Shown here: one piece after another, positions 28,077 to 37,747 of the stretch
Layout of the letters: each line of letters begins with the position of its first letter
Numbering within the stretch: position 1 is the first letter of the stretch
Assembly: GCA_001769505.1 (NCBI GenBank)
Contig: MEOF01000006.1
Location: forward strand, 1-64,000
Reading direction: 5' to 3'
From: Bacteroidetes bacterium GWF2_33_38
GTDB taxonomy: Bacteria; Bacteroidota; Bacteroidia; Bacteroidales; GWF2-33-38
DNA: 64,000 nt
Notes under the pieces: generated by a model
Told to the model about the DNA's origin: nothing
Database searches by the model: none
Seen by the model: the letters and a program-made list of their open reading frames with translations, nothing else
Made by a program: the position numbers and the translations under genes

Positions 28077-29618
28077 CTACATTTCAGAAAGCATTTTGAT
28101 AAACTTTTCGTTTGGGATTAGACCTTTTCCATCAATTGATAGCTCTGGAATTATAGATTCAACAAAATACATATCGATTTTCCCTTTGTTTTTGGCTTCG
28201 ATTTTCCCACGATGTTTACACACAAAAAAATCTTTAACTTCGTTATAAGTTGTTTCTGAGATATTTACTTTGCCAACTTCTCCGGCTGATTCCATTCTAC
28301 TGGCAATATTTACCGAATCGCCCCAAATGTCATACGCAAACTTCTTTTTACCAACTACTCCGGCAACAACTTCGCCAGTATGAATACCTAAACGAAGTTC
28401 CCATACAATCATTTTTTTTGCTCTTTTTTCTTCATTCAAGGTATTCATGAAATTTTGAATTTTCAAGGCTGCCAAAACGCTATCGATTGGATTGGTTTTA
28501 TTACGAATTGGCAAACCTCCGGCACACATATATGCATCGCCTATTGTTTTTATTTTTTCAATAAAATGGTCTTGAATAATATCATCGAATTTTACAAAAT
28601 ACGAATGCAATTCCGAAACGAGTTCATTCGGAGCTAAGCCTTCGCACGATTTTGTAAATCCTTTAAAATCGGTAAACAAAATAGTTACTTTTTTATATAA
28701 ACGAGGTGTTGCGTAGCCTTTTGTTTTAAGTTCTTCTGCTGTTTCAGTTGGTAAAATATTAAGCAGCAAGGAATCTGATTTTTTCTTTTCTTTTAATATT
28801 TGTTCTTCTTGTTCTTTTATCGTTGTAATATCTGATTGAACAGCGATTAATTTTTCTAATTGAAGTTCCTCATTAAATATAGGTGTGAGGGTTGTTTGTA
28901 TCCATTTTTTTCGCTGATTATCAATTTCAAAAGGAATGGTATATGAAACTGTTTTGCTTTGCTTCATGCAAATGTCCAACTCTTTCGAAAAGCCTAATTT
29001 GGCAGCAACTTCGTGCAAGTTTTTTCCAAATTTTTCGACAAATTCATCAAGAGTCATTTCCAAAAGTTTAGAAAATCCATCATTTGCCCATTCAATATAC
29101 CCGTTGGATTGAATAATCATTACCGAATTATCTGTTTTGCTGGCAACAATCGAAAGTTTTTTTAGTTCGCTATTCTTAATTAACAACTCATCAGCTTGAG
29201 TTTGAATTTTAGCTTTTTGCTTTAAAATTTCTTTGTACGAATCGTGTAAATTTAGAGCTGATTTTACTCGGGCAATTAGTTCTATTCGGTCGATTGGTTT
29301 TTTAATGTAATCCATTGCTCCTTCTGCCATCGCTTCCTTCAAATTTTCAGAAGAAGTTAATGCCGTAGCCATTATGATGGGTATTTCTTTGGTCGATTCG
29401 GTGGACTTTAAAAATTTTACAGCATCGATCCCTGTCATTACAGGCATTTCCCAATCCAATATAATTAAATCGGGTAATAATTCTTGTGCTAAGTCAAAAG
29501 CAACCTTTCCGTTGGGAGTCGCAACTATTTCGAGAGTACTATCGTAATGACGTAATATGCTGTATATTGCAATAATATTTTCTTTTTGATCGTCTGCTAT
29601 AAGTATTTTGTGAGCCAT
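28077..29618 (-). CDS. Response regulator with PAS and class III adenylate cyclase output
   Basis: 513 residues in three domains. A receiver domain (about 1-125) has the acidic pair at 9-10 and the phosphoacceptor Asp55 in LILDWEMPV. A PAS domain (about 150-275) is linked by a short coiled coil to a class III nucleotide cyclase (about 300-490). The cyclase has metal-binding FTDFKGFT and GDAYMCAGG aspartates, a lysine in KIKTIGDAYM and the Asp in YDIWGDSVN that select adenine, and the transition-state Arg in NIASRMES, so ATP is the predicted substrate. It starts 5 bases after the propeller histidine kinase and is its likely partner. Confidence 0.9.
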   Translation of the reverse strand: MAHKILIADDQKENIIAIYSILRHYDSTLEIVATPNGKVAFDLAQELLPDLIILDWEMPVMTGIDAVKFLKSTESTKEIPIIMATALTSSENLKEAMAEGAMDYIKKPIDRIELIARVKSALNLHDSYKEILKQKAKIQTQADELLIKNSELKKLSIVASKTDNSVMIIQSNGYIEWANDGFSKLLEMTLDEFVEKFGKNLHEVAAKLGFSKELDICMKQSKTVSYTIPFEIDNQRKKWIQTTLTPIFNEELQLEKLIAVQSDITTIKEQEEQILKEKKKSDSLLLNILPTETAEELKTKGYATPRLYKKVTILFTDFKGFTKSCEGLAPNELVSELHSYFVKFDDIIQDHFIEKIKTIGDAYMCAGGLPIRNKTNPIDSVLAALKIQNFMNTLNEEKRAKKMIVWELRLGIHTGEVVAGVVGKKKFAYDIWGDSVNIASRMESAGEVGKVNISETTYNEVKDFFVCKHRGKIEAKNKGKIDMYFVESIIPELSIDGKGLIPNEKFIKMLSEM

Positions 29619-29623
29619 CGTAA

Positions 29624-32600
29624 TTAGTTTTTATTTGCATCCGACTTTCTAACCATATCTAAGAGTTTATTCAAGGCATCGTTGTTGAAATTGAAAATTG
29701 CCGACTCAACTCTATCTGCCCATTTTTCAATATTTTCGGTATTATTGAGCAACTTAATTTTATTAAGAATATCAAGATTTTTACTAATCTCATAAATCTT
29801 ATTATCTTCAAAACGTAAAATATATGGTCCTATTTTCATAACCTCTTCAGGAGTCAACTCAACAGTGTTAATGCGTTGTTCTTCTTCTTGTAGTTTTTTA
29901 ACGTCTTCTTTATTTGAATCAACTACCCTAGGAATTGTAAAAAAGAAGTTGCTTCCTTTTCCTAATTCTGATTCAACCCAAATTCTACCTCCATGAGCTT
30001 CTACTACAAGTTTGCAGAAAGTTAGACCAATCCCCGTTGAACTTGCACCTCCTGATTTTTTAGCAGCAACTTGAGTAAATGGATTGAAAATACTATCAAT
30101 CATATTTGGAGGAATCCCTGAGCCTGTATCCGAAATTGAAATTTTTATGAACTCTTTTTCATTTTCAATTTCAGGAACTGTGTTTAATGTTATTTTTCCA
30201 CCCGATTCGGTGTATTTTATGGCATTGGTCATTAAATTCACAATTACTCGTTGAATTATATCGTAGTCATAGTCTGACTGATATTGTGGTTTTACTCCGT
30301 TTACAAGAGTCAATCCTTTTTCGTTCAATAAAATAGAAACATCACTGATTGCACTCTTTGTAACAGTCAATATATTATGAATATTTTTATTAAGCTGAAC
30401 TTGAGTATCTTCAAATTTTTGAACATCTAACATATTCAATACCATGTTCAGCATTTGTTTTCCTGCTTGATTAATGTTTTTCAAATTTTTCTCAGTGAAA
30501 AGCTGACCTGAAAAAGTGATGATTGAATTTAAATGATTTTTCATATCATGCACAATCATACTAGTGAAAGAATCTTTAAATATTTCTAATTCTTTCATTT
30601 TATTATACGCTTCGTTTAGCTGGTCTCGCTGTGCTTTAATTTCTTCATTTTGTTGCTTAATTTCCTCTTCGGCAAGTTTAATTGAAGATATATCAGAATC
30701 AATCGCAACGTATTTTCTTATTTCTCCCTCGTCATTCAAAATAGGGGTTAGGGTGGTTTGAACCCAAATACTTTTCCCATTTTTGGTTTTTGCAGGAGCG
30801 TTGTAAACAATCGATTTCTTTTTCTCGGTACACTTTTTAAACTCTTCTTCTATTTCAGGATTTGAACTTGAATGTAGAATATTTTCTCCAACTAATATTC
30901 GAAACTCATCAAGAGTATAGCCATAAAGTTTCCTAAATCCTTCGTTTACCCATTCAATCGTTCCCTCATTGTCAGCAATCATTACTGAATTTTCGGTTTC
31001 GCTGGCAACAATCGATAATTTCTCAAGCTCTTTGTTAACATTTGCCATATTCTCTGCTTGAGCTCTAATTTCTTCGGCTTGTTGCTCTACAACGGCTTTT
31101 TCCTTTTGAAGTTCCATTGTTCGCTGATTAACTTTTTCTTCAAGAATTTCTTTCTCAAGTTCAAGTTTTTTTAGTCTCCAACGAACAAATAATGTTATAA
31201 GAGCAAGAGATACAATACTTGTAACAGTATAAAACCACCAAGTTCTCCAAAATGGAGGACTAATTGTAAAACTAAATGATTTTGGTTCAAGATTACAAAC
31301 TCCATCATTATTACAAGCTTTTACTTTAAATGTATAATCTCCTGGAGGAATATAGGAATAAATAATTTCGTTGTTATACGAAGGAGGAGCCCACTTTTTG
31401 TCAAATCCTTCGAGAATCCACTCATATTTAACTTTTTCGGGAGCATGAAAATCAATCCCTGTAAAACTAAATGTAAGGTGATTTTGATCATATGGAAGAA
31501 CTAATTTTTTTGGTAATGTTCCCCATTCTTCAAGACTATCAACATATTGAGACCAATCGGTATCTTGAAAAAATAATTTAATCGACGATATCGAAGTAAG
31601 TGGTTCCATTATGTTTGGATAGTCAAAATTTGGAATATACATTGTTGCTCCTTGTATATTTCCAAACCAAATAAATCCTCGATGGTCTTCCATTACGGCA
31701 TTCAAGTTTGCCTCAATTGCTCTAAATCCTTCCGATTTTCCGTATGTTTTAATAACTGGTGTTTCACTACCATCGTAAAAAGCGATTCGATTTAAACCTT
31801 TTTCAGTTCCTGCCCACAGATATCCTTGCGAATCGGAAAAAAGTAAGAATACATTGTTTGAATTTAATCCGTCTCGCATCGAAAATGTTTTGAGGTCAGC
31901 TCCATTGAAACGACAAATTCCACCTCCAAAACTACCAAACCAAACATTGCCCGACATGTCTTCTGCTATTGAATATATTTGGTCTTTGGTTAATCCAAAT
32001 CGTCTTGATAAATTAAGAATATTATTTGTTCCTATTTTCTTATTTTTTATAATTTCATTTGAATTATAATCGGCAAAAATTAAATCAACTCCAGCATCAT
32101 CGGTTCCAAGCCAGATATTTCCTTTACTATCTTGAAATACGTTATAAATTAAATCGGAACTTATTCCGTCTTTCTCTCTAATTGCTGTAAATTCTTTACC
32201 ATCATATATCATTAATCCGCCACCAACCGAACCAATTAAAATATTTCCAAGTTTGTCTTCAATGATTGAATAAATATAATCGTGCGAAAGTCCATTTGAA
32301 GAATTAAAATTTTTGAATCGTTTTCCATCATAAATACTTAATCCACCACCTTTTGAACCAAACCACAAGTTACCTTTACTATCTTCAAAAATCCGATAAA
32401 TGAGATTTGAACACAATCCATCTTCGGTTGTAAAATATTCAAATTCGGTTCCGTTGTATTTGCACAATCCGCCACCGTAAGTTCCAAACCAAATATTGTT
32501 CTGCGTATCTTCGTATAGTGACATTACAACATTACTCGACAAACCGTCTTTCTCGGTAAAATGTTGAAAACGCTCTCCATCAAATTTACATATACCTGCC

Positions 32601-33520
32601 CCATCGGTACTAAACCACATATTTCCACTTCTATCTTGAAGAATAGAATTTATATAATCGTATGATAATCCATTGCTTCTACTAAAATGAATATATTCTC
32701 TACCATTAAACCGTGAAACTCCCTGTCCTAAATACGAAAACCAAATATTTCCAGATCGGTCGCTGAAAACGGAACTCACATTATTTCCACTTAATCCATT
32801 TTCTTGAAAAAGATTGTAAAACTTGTACCCATCGTATTCACTGACTCCATATCGAGTTCCAAACCAAATATGTCCTTTAATGTCTTCTGAAATTGAATTA
32901 ATTGAATTATTACAAAGTCCATTTCTAGTTGTTAATTGCTTAAACTTTAAATTATCGTTAACATACGCACCATGATGCTGAGTTCCAATCCAAAGTTTAC
33001 CGTATTTATCCAATAAAAAAGTTTGTACATTTACATCAGCAGAATCGGTTGTTAAAGCAACTTTTTGTATTTTATCGTCACGCATTACAAACAAGCCCGA
33101 CTGAGTTCCAATCCATAAATTCCCAGCGACATCTTGAGTAATTGCTTGAACTGTAGGAGAAGTTAAGCCCTTCTTCTCGCCATATGGAGTAAATTTAACT
33201 CCATTAAACTTACACAGATAACCATCTTTAAGTCCAACCCATATATTTCCATCGCGGTCTTCATACAATGCTCGAATTTGATTATTCGATAATCCGTCTT
33301 CTTGTGAATATGTTTTAAATTTAATTCCATCGAATACGCTTATTCCGCCACCATCGGTTCCAATCCATAAATAGCCCCGACTATCCTCAATAAATGCTTT
33401 AATTTGCGATTGGGCAATCCCATGCTCAATACTATAATTTGTAAAATTATATTGCTGACCTAATAATGTCGCATAAATGAAAACAAACAGTATAAGAGTC
33501 AAATACTTTTTTAAAGCCAT
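29624..33520 (-). CDS. Two-component histidine kinase with 14-blade propeller sensor
   Basis: 1298 residues. A signal sequence (1-20) leads to about 14 Reg_prop repeats (blades with patterns like DSKGNIWFGTxGGG and GLSxxxVxSxxED, about 25-640), enough for two seven-bladed propellers. A Y_Y_Y domain (about 660-750), one membrane helix (FYTVTSIVSLALITLFVRW, about 765) and a PAS domain (about 830-950) follow. The kinase has His991 in HDMKNHL, N-box NLMTNAIKY (about 1095-1103) and G boxes DTGSGIPPN and GIGLTFCK. A further 100 residues without receiver domain end the protein. It resembles hybrid two-component sensors but lacks the fused AraC/REC output, which is supplied by the next gene. Confidence 0.92.
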   Translation of the reverse strand: MALKKYLTLILFVFIYATLLGQQYNFTNYSIEHGIAQSQIKAFIEDSRGYLWIGTDGGGISVFDGIKFKTYSQEDGLSNNQIRALYEDRDGNIWVGLKDGYLCKFNGVKFTPYGEKKGLTSPTVQAITQDVAGNLWIGTQSGLFVMRDDKIQKVALTTDSADVNVQTFLLDKYGKLWIGTQHHGAYVNDNLKFKQLTTRNGLCNNSINSISEDIKGHIWFGTRYGVSEYDGYKFYNLFQENGLSGNNVSSVFSDRSGNIWFSYLGQGVSRFNGREYIHFSRSNGLSYDYINSILQDRSGNMWFSTDGAGICKFDGERFQHFTEKDGLSSNVVMSLYEDTQNNIWFGTYGGGLCKYNGTEFEYFTTEDGLCSNLIYRIFEDSKGNLWFGSKGGGLSIYDGKRFKNFNSSNGLSHDYIYSIIEDKLGNILIGSVGGGLMIYDGKEFTAIREKDGISSDLIYNVFQDSKGNIWLGTDDAGVDLIFADYNSNEIIKNKKIGTNNILNLSRRFGLTKDQIYSIAEDMSGNVWFGSFGGGICRFNGADLKTFSMRDGLNSNNVFLLFSDSQGYLWAGTEKGLNRIAFYDGSETPVIKTYGKSEGFRAIEANLNAVMEDHRGFIWFGNIQGATMYIPNFDYPNIMEPLTSISSIKLFFQDTDWSQYVDSLEEWGTLPKKLVLPYDQNHLTFSFTGIDFHAPEKVKYEWILEGFDKKWAPPSYNNEIIYSYIPPGDYTFKVKACNNDGVCNLEPKSFSFTISPPFWRTWWFYTVTSIVSLALITLFVRWRLKKLELEKEILEEKVNQRTMELQKEKAVVEQQAEEIRAQAENMANVNKELEKLSIVASETENSVMIADNEGTIEWVNEGFRKLYGYTLDEFRILVGENILHSSSNPEIEEEFKKCTEKKKSIVYNAPAKTKNGKSIWVQTTLTPILNDEGEIRKYVAIDSDISSIKLAEEEIKQQNEEIKAQRDQLNEAYNKMKELEIFKDSFTSMIVHDMKNHLNSIITFSGQLFTEKNLKNINQAGKQMLNMVLNMLDVQKFEDTQVQLNKNIHNILTVTKSAISDVSILLNEKGLTLVNGVKPQYQSDYDYDIIQRVIVNLMTNAIKYTESGGKITLNTVPEIENEKEFIKISISDTGSGIPPNMIDSIFNPFTQVAAKKSGGASSTGIGLTFCKLVVEAHGGRIWVESELGKGSNFFFTIPRVVDSNKEDVKKLQEEEQRINTVELTPEEVMKIGPYILRFEDNKIYEISKNLDILNKIKLLNNTENIEKWADRVESAIFNFNNDALNKLLDMVRKSDANKN

Positions 33521-33607
33521 TCCTTTAATAATAAAAAATCAATTTATTTGGGATTTAAAAGTAAGAAAATTTTATTAAAAAACATTTACTAAATTTTAAA
33601 TAAAAAA

Positions 33608-33635
33608 AAAAGAGATGCAATTTTGCATCTCTTTT
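33608..33635 (-). terminator. Intrinsic terminator of the PKD/GEVED protein gene
   Basis: AAAAGAGATGCAA and TTGCATCTCTTTT form a 13-bp stem with a 2-base loop, followed on the minus strand by a T-run, 23 bases past the stop codon at 33658. Confidence 0.85.
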
Positions 33636-33657
33636 AATTCAAAATTAACCAAAAAAA

Positions 33658-36600
33658 CTATCTTTCAACTGTAATAACGAAAGCTTTTGTTTGTTTATCA
33701 GTAACTACTTTAACAACATAATTTCCTTCCAAAAATTTATTCATGCTAATCTTTGTAATATCAGATGAAATTTTGGCATTTATAAGTTCTTGCCCAAGTA
33801 CATTATATACAAACACTTTTCCTTTTTCAGAAGTTTCAATATTAATTATATTCTTCGTTGGATTAGGATAAACACTTATTCCCTCAATATCAACATTAAT
33901 ATTTTCAGTTAAACCTGTTGCTGTTGTATTTACACTAATATCATCAACAAAGAAAATAAATTTATCCGTTGATATTGAATGAATAGCAACGTAAATATCT
34001 TGATTATCGTAAGCCGATAAATCATACGTTACTTCAGTCCAAGTGCTTGGGGCCTGCTGTGCTGCCGCATCAGGTAAAACACTGAAACTTGTTGTTGAAT
34101 TATCAGTTGTTGAAACCAACACTTCGTAATCTTCTAATCCCCAAGTGCTAGGCTTTACAGTTAATACCCAAAAAGTAATTGAAGAAGATGTTCCAAGTGA
34201 TAACAGGTCTGATATTAACCAATCATCAGCTTGACTTGCATCGCTAGGATTGATAGCCATACCACATCTGTCTCCGCCGTGTGTTGTTGCAATTGGTGTT
34301 GCCAATGCTGCTAATGCTGGGTTGAATGCCATAAATCCCATTGCGGTACTCTCTCCGGTAAAGTCAAAATCATTACTTCCATATGAAGCAACTCCATCAC
34401 CATCAACAGTAGACCAAGGAGTAAAGTCTGTTGAATAATCGGTACAAGCCTCAAAATCCAACGAAAATGCGTTTACAACTGGAGCGTCAGTAACTATAAT
34501 ATATCCAAGCTTGGTTTCAGGAGCAGAACTTCCAACTCCATTCGTTGCAACTAAAGTAACATCGTAAGTTCCTGCAACATTGTAAACAACTGCTTGGTTT
34601 TGAGTAGTTGAACTAGCTGGTGTGCCTCCTGCAAAAGTCCATGCCCAAGAAGTTGGTCCATTTGTCGATAAATCGGTAAAAGTAACAGTTTCTCCTGTAT
34701 AAATTGTTGTAACATCGGCTGAAAAATCAGCAACTGGAGGAGTTGAAAGAGGATTAACAGTGATATAATTTGTAACCGTTTTTGTATCATTTCCTGCAGC
34801 ATTTTCTACATACAACGTAACGTCATATGTTCCTTGTGTCGCATATGTAATCACTGGATTTTCTAATGTAGATGTAGCAGGAGTACCTCCTTCAAATGTC
34901 CAACTAAATGTTGTTGGATTTTCAGTTGATAAGTTAGTATATGTAACTGAATTACCTTCCTCTAAAGTTGTTGGAGTTCCAGAAAAATCAGCAACAGGAG
35001 GATTTGAAACTGGAGCAATCACGTTCACAATATAATCTTCAACATCGCCATAATCTGAATCGCCACAAGGAGTAGTATTTCCATTGTAAGTAGCAGAATT
35101 GTAATGCAAACGAATTCTCATTCGAGTAGCTCCCGTCGATGCAGTAGCAGGAACAGTAATGCTTCCAGATGAAACATATGGATTACTTGTTGTTGTTCCG
35201 CCTCCATTATCCGAGAATACAGCTTCATCAGTATCAACAAAATCTCCATCTTGATTCCAGTCAATCCAAACCAATACTTGGTCTAATGAATAATAAATTG
35301 CATTTGTAATTGAAATTGCGTATGATTGTCCTAAATCAACATCAGTAGAATAAGCAGTATAGTCGCCATATCCATCAAAACCTGATGTATTGTTAATGCT
35401 TCCAAAAGTAACATTGCTGATGTATTCGTCTTCAGTAGTTGCACTAGCAGCACATGAAACTGGAGGTAATACAGAGATATAAGCAATTTTAGTTTCTGGA
35501 GCAGAACCTCCAATAGCATTCGTCGCGACAAGAGTTACATCATAAGTTCCTGCAACACTATAAGTTACCGTTGGATTTTGATTAGTTGAAGAAGTTGGAG
35601 TTCCTCCTGCAAATGTCCATGCCCAAGACGTTGGTGCATTAGTAGATAAATCGGTAAATGTAACCGTTTGTCCAACTGTAATATCTGTTGCACTAGCACT
35701 AAAATCAGCTACAGGAGGGTTCGATAATGCATTAACAGTTATATAATTAGTTACTATTTTTGTATCGTTACCGGCAGCATTTTCTACGTAAAGCGTTACG
35801 TCATATGTACCAGGAGTACTATACGTTACTACAGGATTTTCCGATGTTGATGAAGCTGGCGTTCCTCCTTCGAATGTCCAGTTCCATGTATTTGGATTTT
35901 CAGTTGATAAATCAGTGAAGGCAACAGAATTTCCAGCTTCTAAGTTTGTTGGTGTTCCAGAAAAATCGGCTACAGGAGGATTTGATGGAGCAGGAATTTG
36001 AAATGAAAATACTCTTGTTAAAGCAGAGCCACCTGAACCCATATATTCACCAGTGTGCCAAAATGTTTGTCCATCAGGATCTAAAGAAGTATGAGAATAA
36101 TCTCCAACTCTGTTTCCACTAGTTTGAGATGATACGCCAGCCGCAACAACAGTTTCAGCAAAAGACATCGTGCCAAGAGCATCTCCAGCAAGTCTTCCTG
36201 TATAGCATAAAGAAGGATATACAGAAGAAGAAGATTTGCAATATGCAAGAGCAATACTTCCATTATCGTCCATAGCAATACTACCTAACCAACGTGTATG
36301 TGCATCAGGAGTATAGGTTCCTTCTTGGTATAATGTCCATGTTCCTGTCGATTGACTTTGACGTAATTCAACCCATCTGATACTTCTTTGAGTAGAACTT
36401 ATTACCACTCCCCAATTCAATAACAATGAATTATATCCACTCCATGGTCTCCACTGTGCTCTAAAAGTTGGGATTCCTCCGATTCCATCTAATTTTTGTG
36501 TAGTTCCTGGTTGAACAACATCGTCCCAACCTGAATCGTATGATGCATCAAAAGCCGATGTATTAACTTGCGTACTTGCACTGATTGAAGCAGCTGCTGT

Positions 36601-37575
36601 AGTCCCCCAAGTTACTGTCATATTCCAAATTTTCACACCATCAGTTCCTCCGCCCCAAGCATTATCATAATAAGCGAAAAATGGTAGTGGAGTTCCTGCT
36701 GCAGGTAATTCGTCATCAGCAGCGTCAGCTGGAAGCGGAACAAAAAATGCATCAACAGAACCTGTTGTAAATGTAGCACTTATCGATCTTGCTGAAGGAT
36801 TTCCTGCAAGCATTTCGTCTCTTTCGAAACAGAACACTTTATCGGTTGATTGATTCGATGTCATATAATAACCATTTTCCCAAATTGAAAACTTCAAATA
36901 ATCAGGAAATTGTGGAGAGGTATAAGTATATGCATAATATTCACCTGTTGGGTCATTTGTTTTTGAAATAGCGATATAAATACTATTTCCAGTTTGTCCA
37001 AATTGACTTACAAACCAACGGTCTGCATATTTATCATACATAATTATTGGGTCTCCATCGTCATCAGTCGCAGGATCCCACAAAGTACTAATATTTGCTG
37101 TCAACATATTTGCTCCTGTACTTTTGTTAAATACTTTATAAGGAGTTCCGTTGATAGCTTGTACGTAATGGTTTGGACCAGCCGCTCCAGTTGGGTCATA
37201 AGGTCTAAATCCACTAGCTACTTGACCTGCCCAATCTTTTATTACGGCTCTTGACGAATTAATTTTTCTTTTACCCATCTCAGTTTGTCTAACTGCAGGA
37301 TCTTCACCATATTCAGGTCCGTCTTCTACTGAATAAAGAAAAGTTTGTGGAATTCGATGCTTTCGATCTAAGGATTCTCGAATCAACTCCATTTCACTTC
37401 TTTGTCTTTTTTTCTGAACATAAGGATGTTCCTTTACTATTTCACGCAATGGAAGTGTTTCGTGAAATTCAGTAGGATAATATACTTCATAGCTAGTACT
37501 TTGTCCTAGAGAATTCAATGAAATAACACTACAAATTGCGAAAACGCCTAAAATAATTTGTAATTTTCTTTTCAT
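33658..37575 (-). CDS. Large T9SS-exported protein with PKD, GEVED and anchor-J domains
   Basis: 1305 residues from ATG 37575. An in-frame ATG at 37617 is unlikely because the promoter -7 element overlaps it. Signal peptide 1-26 ends NSLGQS. The first 500 residues are not a family I recognise. Then: PKD domains (about 515-600 and 610-690; PVADFSGT and ADFSAS starts), a GEVED domain (about 700-830, with DWNQDGDF and CGDSDYGDVEDY), two more PKD domains (about 840-1010), a cleaved-adhesin/anchor-J domain (about 1030-1210) and a T9SS tail from SVYPNPTKN. A surface-exposed or secreted protein; the N-terminal domain may be the functional part. Shares modules with the protease encoded next to it. 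Confidence 0.87.
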   Translation of the reverse strand: MKRKLQIILGVFAICSVISLNSLGQSTSYEVYYPTEFHETLPLREIVKEHPYVQKKRQRSEMELIRESLDRKHRIPQTFLYSVEDGPEYGEDPAVRQTEMGKRKINSSRAVIKDWAGQVASGFRPYDPTGAAGPNHYVQAINGTPYKVFNKSTGANMLTANISTLWDPATDDDGDPIIMYDKYADRWFVSQFGQTGNSIYIAISKTNDPTGEYYAYTYTSPQFPDYLKFSIWENGYYMTSNQSTDKVFCFERDEMLAGNPSARSISATFTTGSVDAFFVPLPADAADDELPAAGTPLPFFAYYDNAWGGGTDGVKIWNMTVTWGTTAAASISASTQVNTSAFDASYDSGWDDVVQPGTTQKLDGIGGIPTFRAQWRPWSGYNSLLLNWGVVISSTQRSIRWVELRQSQSTGTWTLYQEGTYTPDAHTRWLGSIAMDDNGSIALAYCKSSSSVYPSLCYTGRLAGDALGTMSFAETVVAAGVSSQTSGNRVGDYSHTSLDPDGQTFWHTGEYMGSGGSALTRVFSFQIPAPSNPPVADFSGTPTNLEAGNSVAFTDLSTENPNTWNWTFEGGTPASSTSENPVVTYSTPGTYDVTLYVENAAGNDTKIVTNYITVNALSNPPVADFSASATDITVGQTVTFTDLSTNAPTSWAWTFAGGTPTSSTNQNPTVTYSVAGTYDVTLVATNAIGGSAPETKIAYISVLPPVSCAASATTEDEYISNVTFGSINNTSGFDGYGDYTAYSTDVDLGQSYAISITNAIYYSLDQVLVWIDWNQDGDFVDTDEAVFSDNGGGTTTSNPYVSSGSITVPATASTGATRMRIRLHYNSATYNGNTTPCGDSDYGDVEDYIVNVIAPVSNPPVADFSGTPTTLEEGNSVTYTNLSTENPTTFSWTFEGGTPATSTLENPVITYATQGTYDVTLYVENAAGNDTKTVTNYITVNPLSTPPVADFSADVTTIYTGETVTFTDLSTNGPTSWAWTFAGGTPASSTTQNQAVVYNVAGTYDVTLVATNGVGSSAPETKLGYIIVTDAPVVNAFSLDFEACTDYSTDFTPWSTVDGDGVASYGSNDFDFTGESTAMGFMAFNPALAALATPIATTHGGDRCGMAINPSDASQADDWLISDLLSLGTSSSITFWVLTVKPSTWGLEDYEVLVSTTDNSTTSFSVLPDAAAQQAPSTWTEVTYDLSAYDNQDIYVAIHSISTDKFIFFVDDISVNTTATGLTENINVDIEGISVYPNPTKNIINIETSEKGKVFVYNVLGQELINAKISSDITKISMNKFLEGNYVVKVVTDKQTKAFVITVER

Positions 37576-37614
37576 GTTTTTTTGTTTTAATATAGACTTT
37601 GGTTTAATTGTAAT

Positions 37615-37645
37615 CAAAAATAAGATTTTTTTTTATGTTAGTCAA
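37615..37645 (-). promoter_or_regulatory. Promoter of the PKD/GEVED protein gene
   Basis: Minus-strand TTG (37643-37645), 20 bases, TATTTTTG (37615-37622). The core is nearly the same as that before the C25 protease (41473-41503): ATCAAAAATAAG, ten variable bases, ATGTTA, one base, TCAAG on the plus strand at identical spacing. It decides the start at 37575. Confidence 0.7.
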
Positions 37646-37699
37646 GTTAATTTGGTTGTTTATCAAAATTTGATTTTTTTTTTGACTAATGACAAAAAA

Positions 37700-37724
37700 A
37701 AGAGCTGCGAAAAACACAGCTCTT
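37700..37724 (-). terminator. Intrinsic terminator of the C25 protease gene
   Basis: AAGAGCTG and CAGCTCTT form an 8-bp stem around a 9-base loop, followed by a run of T on the minus strand, 23 bases past the stop codon at 37748. Confidence 0.8.
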
Positions 37725-37747
37725 AAATATATAGGATTACTTAATCT

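Noticed and set aside
34250-36278. Several short frames opposite the PKD/GEVED gene
   Set aside because: All are antisense or alternate-frame shadows of the large gene with repetitive leucine-rich translations.
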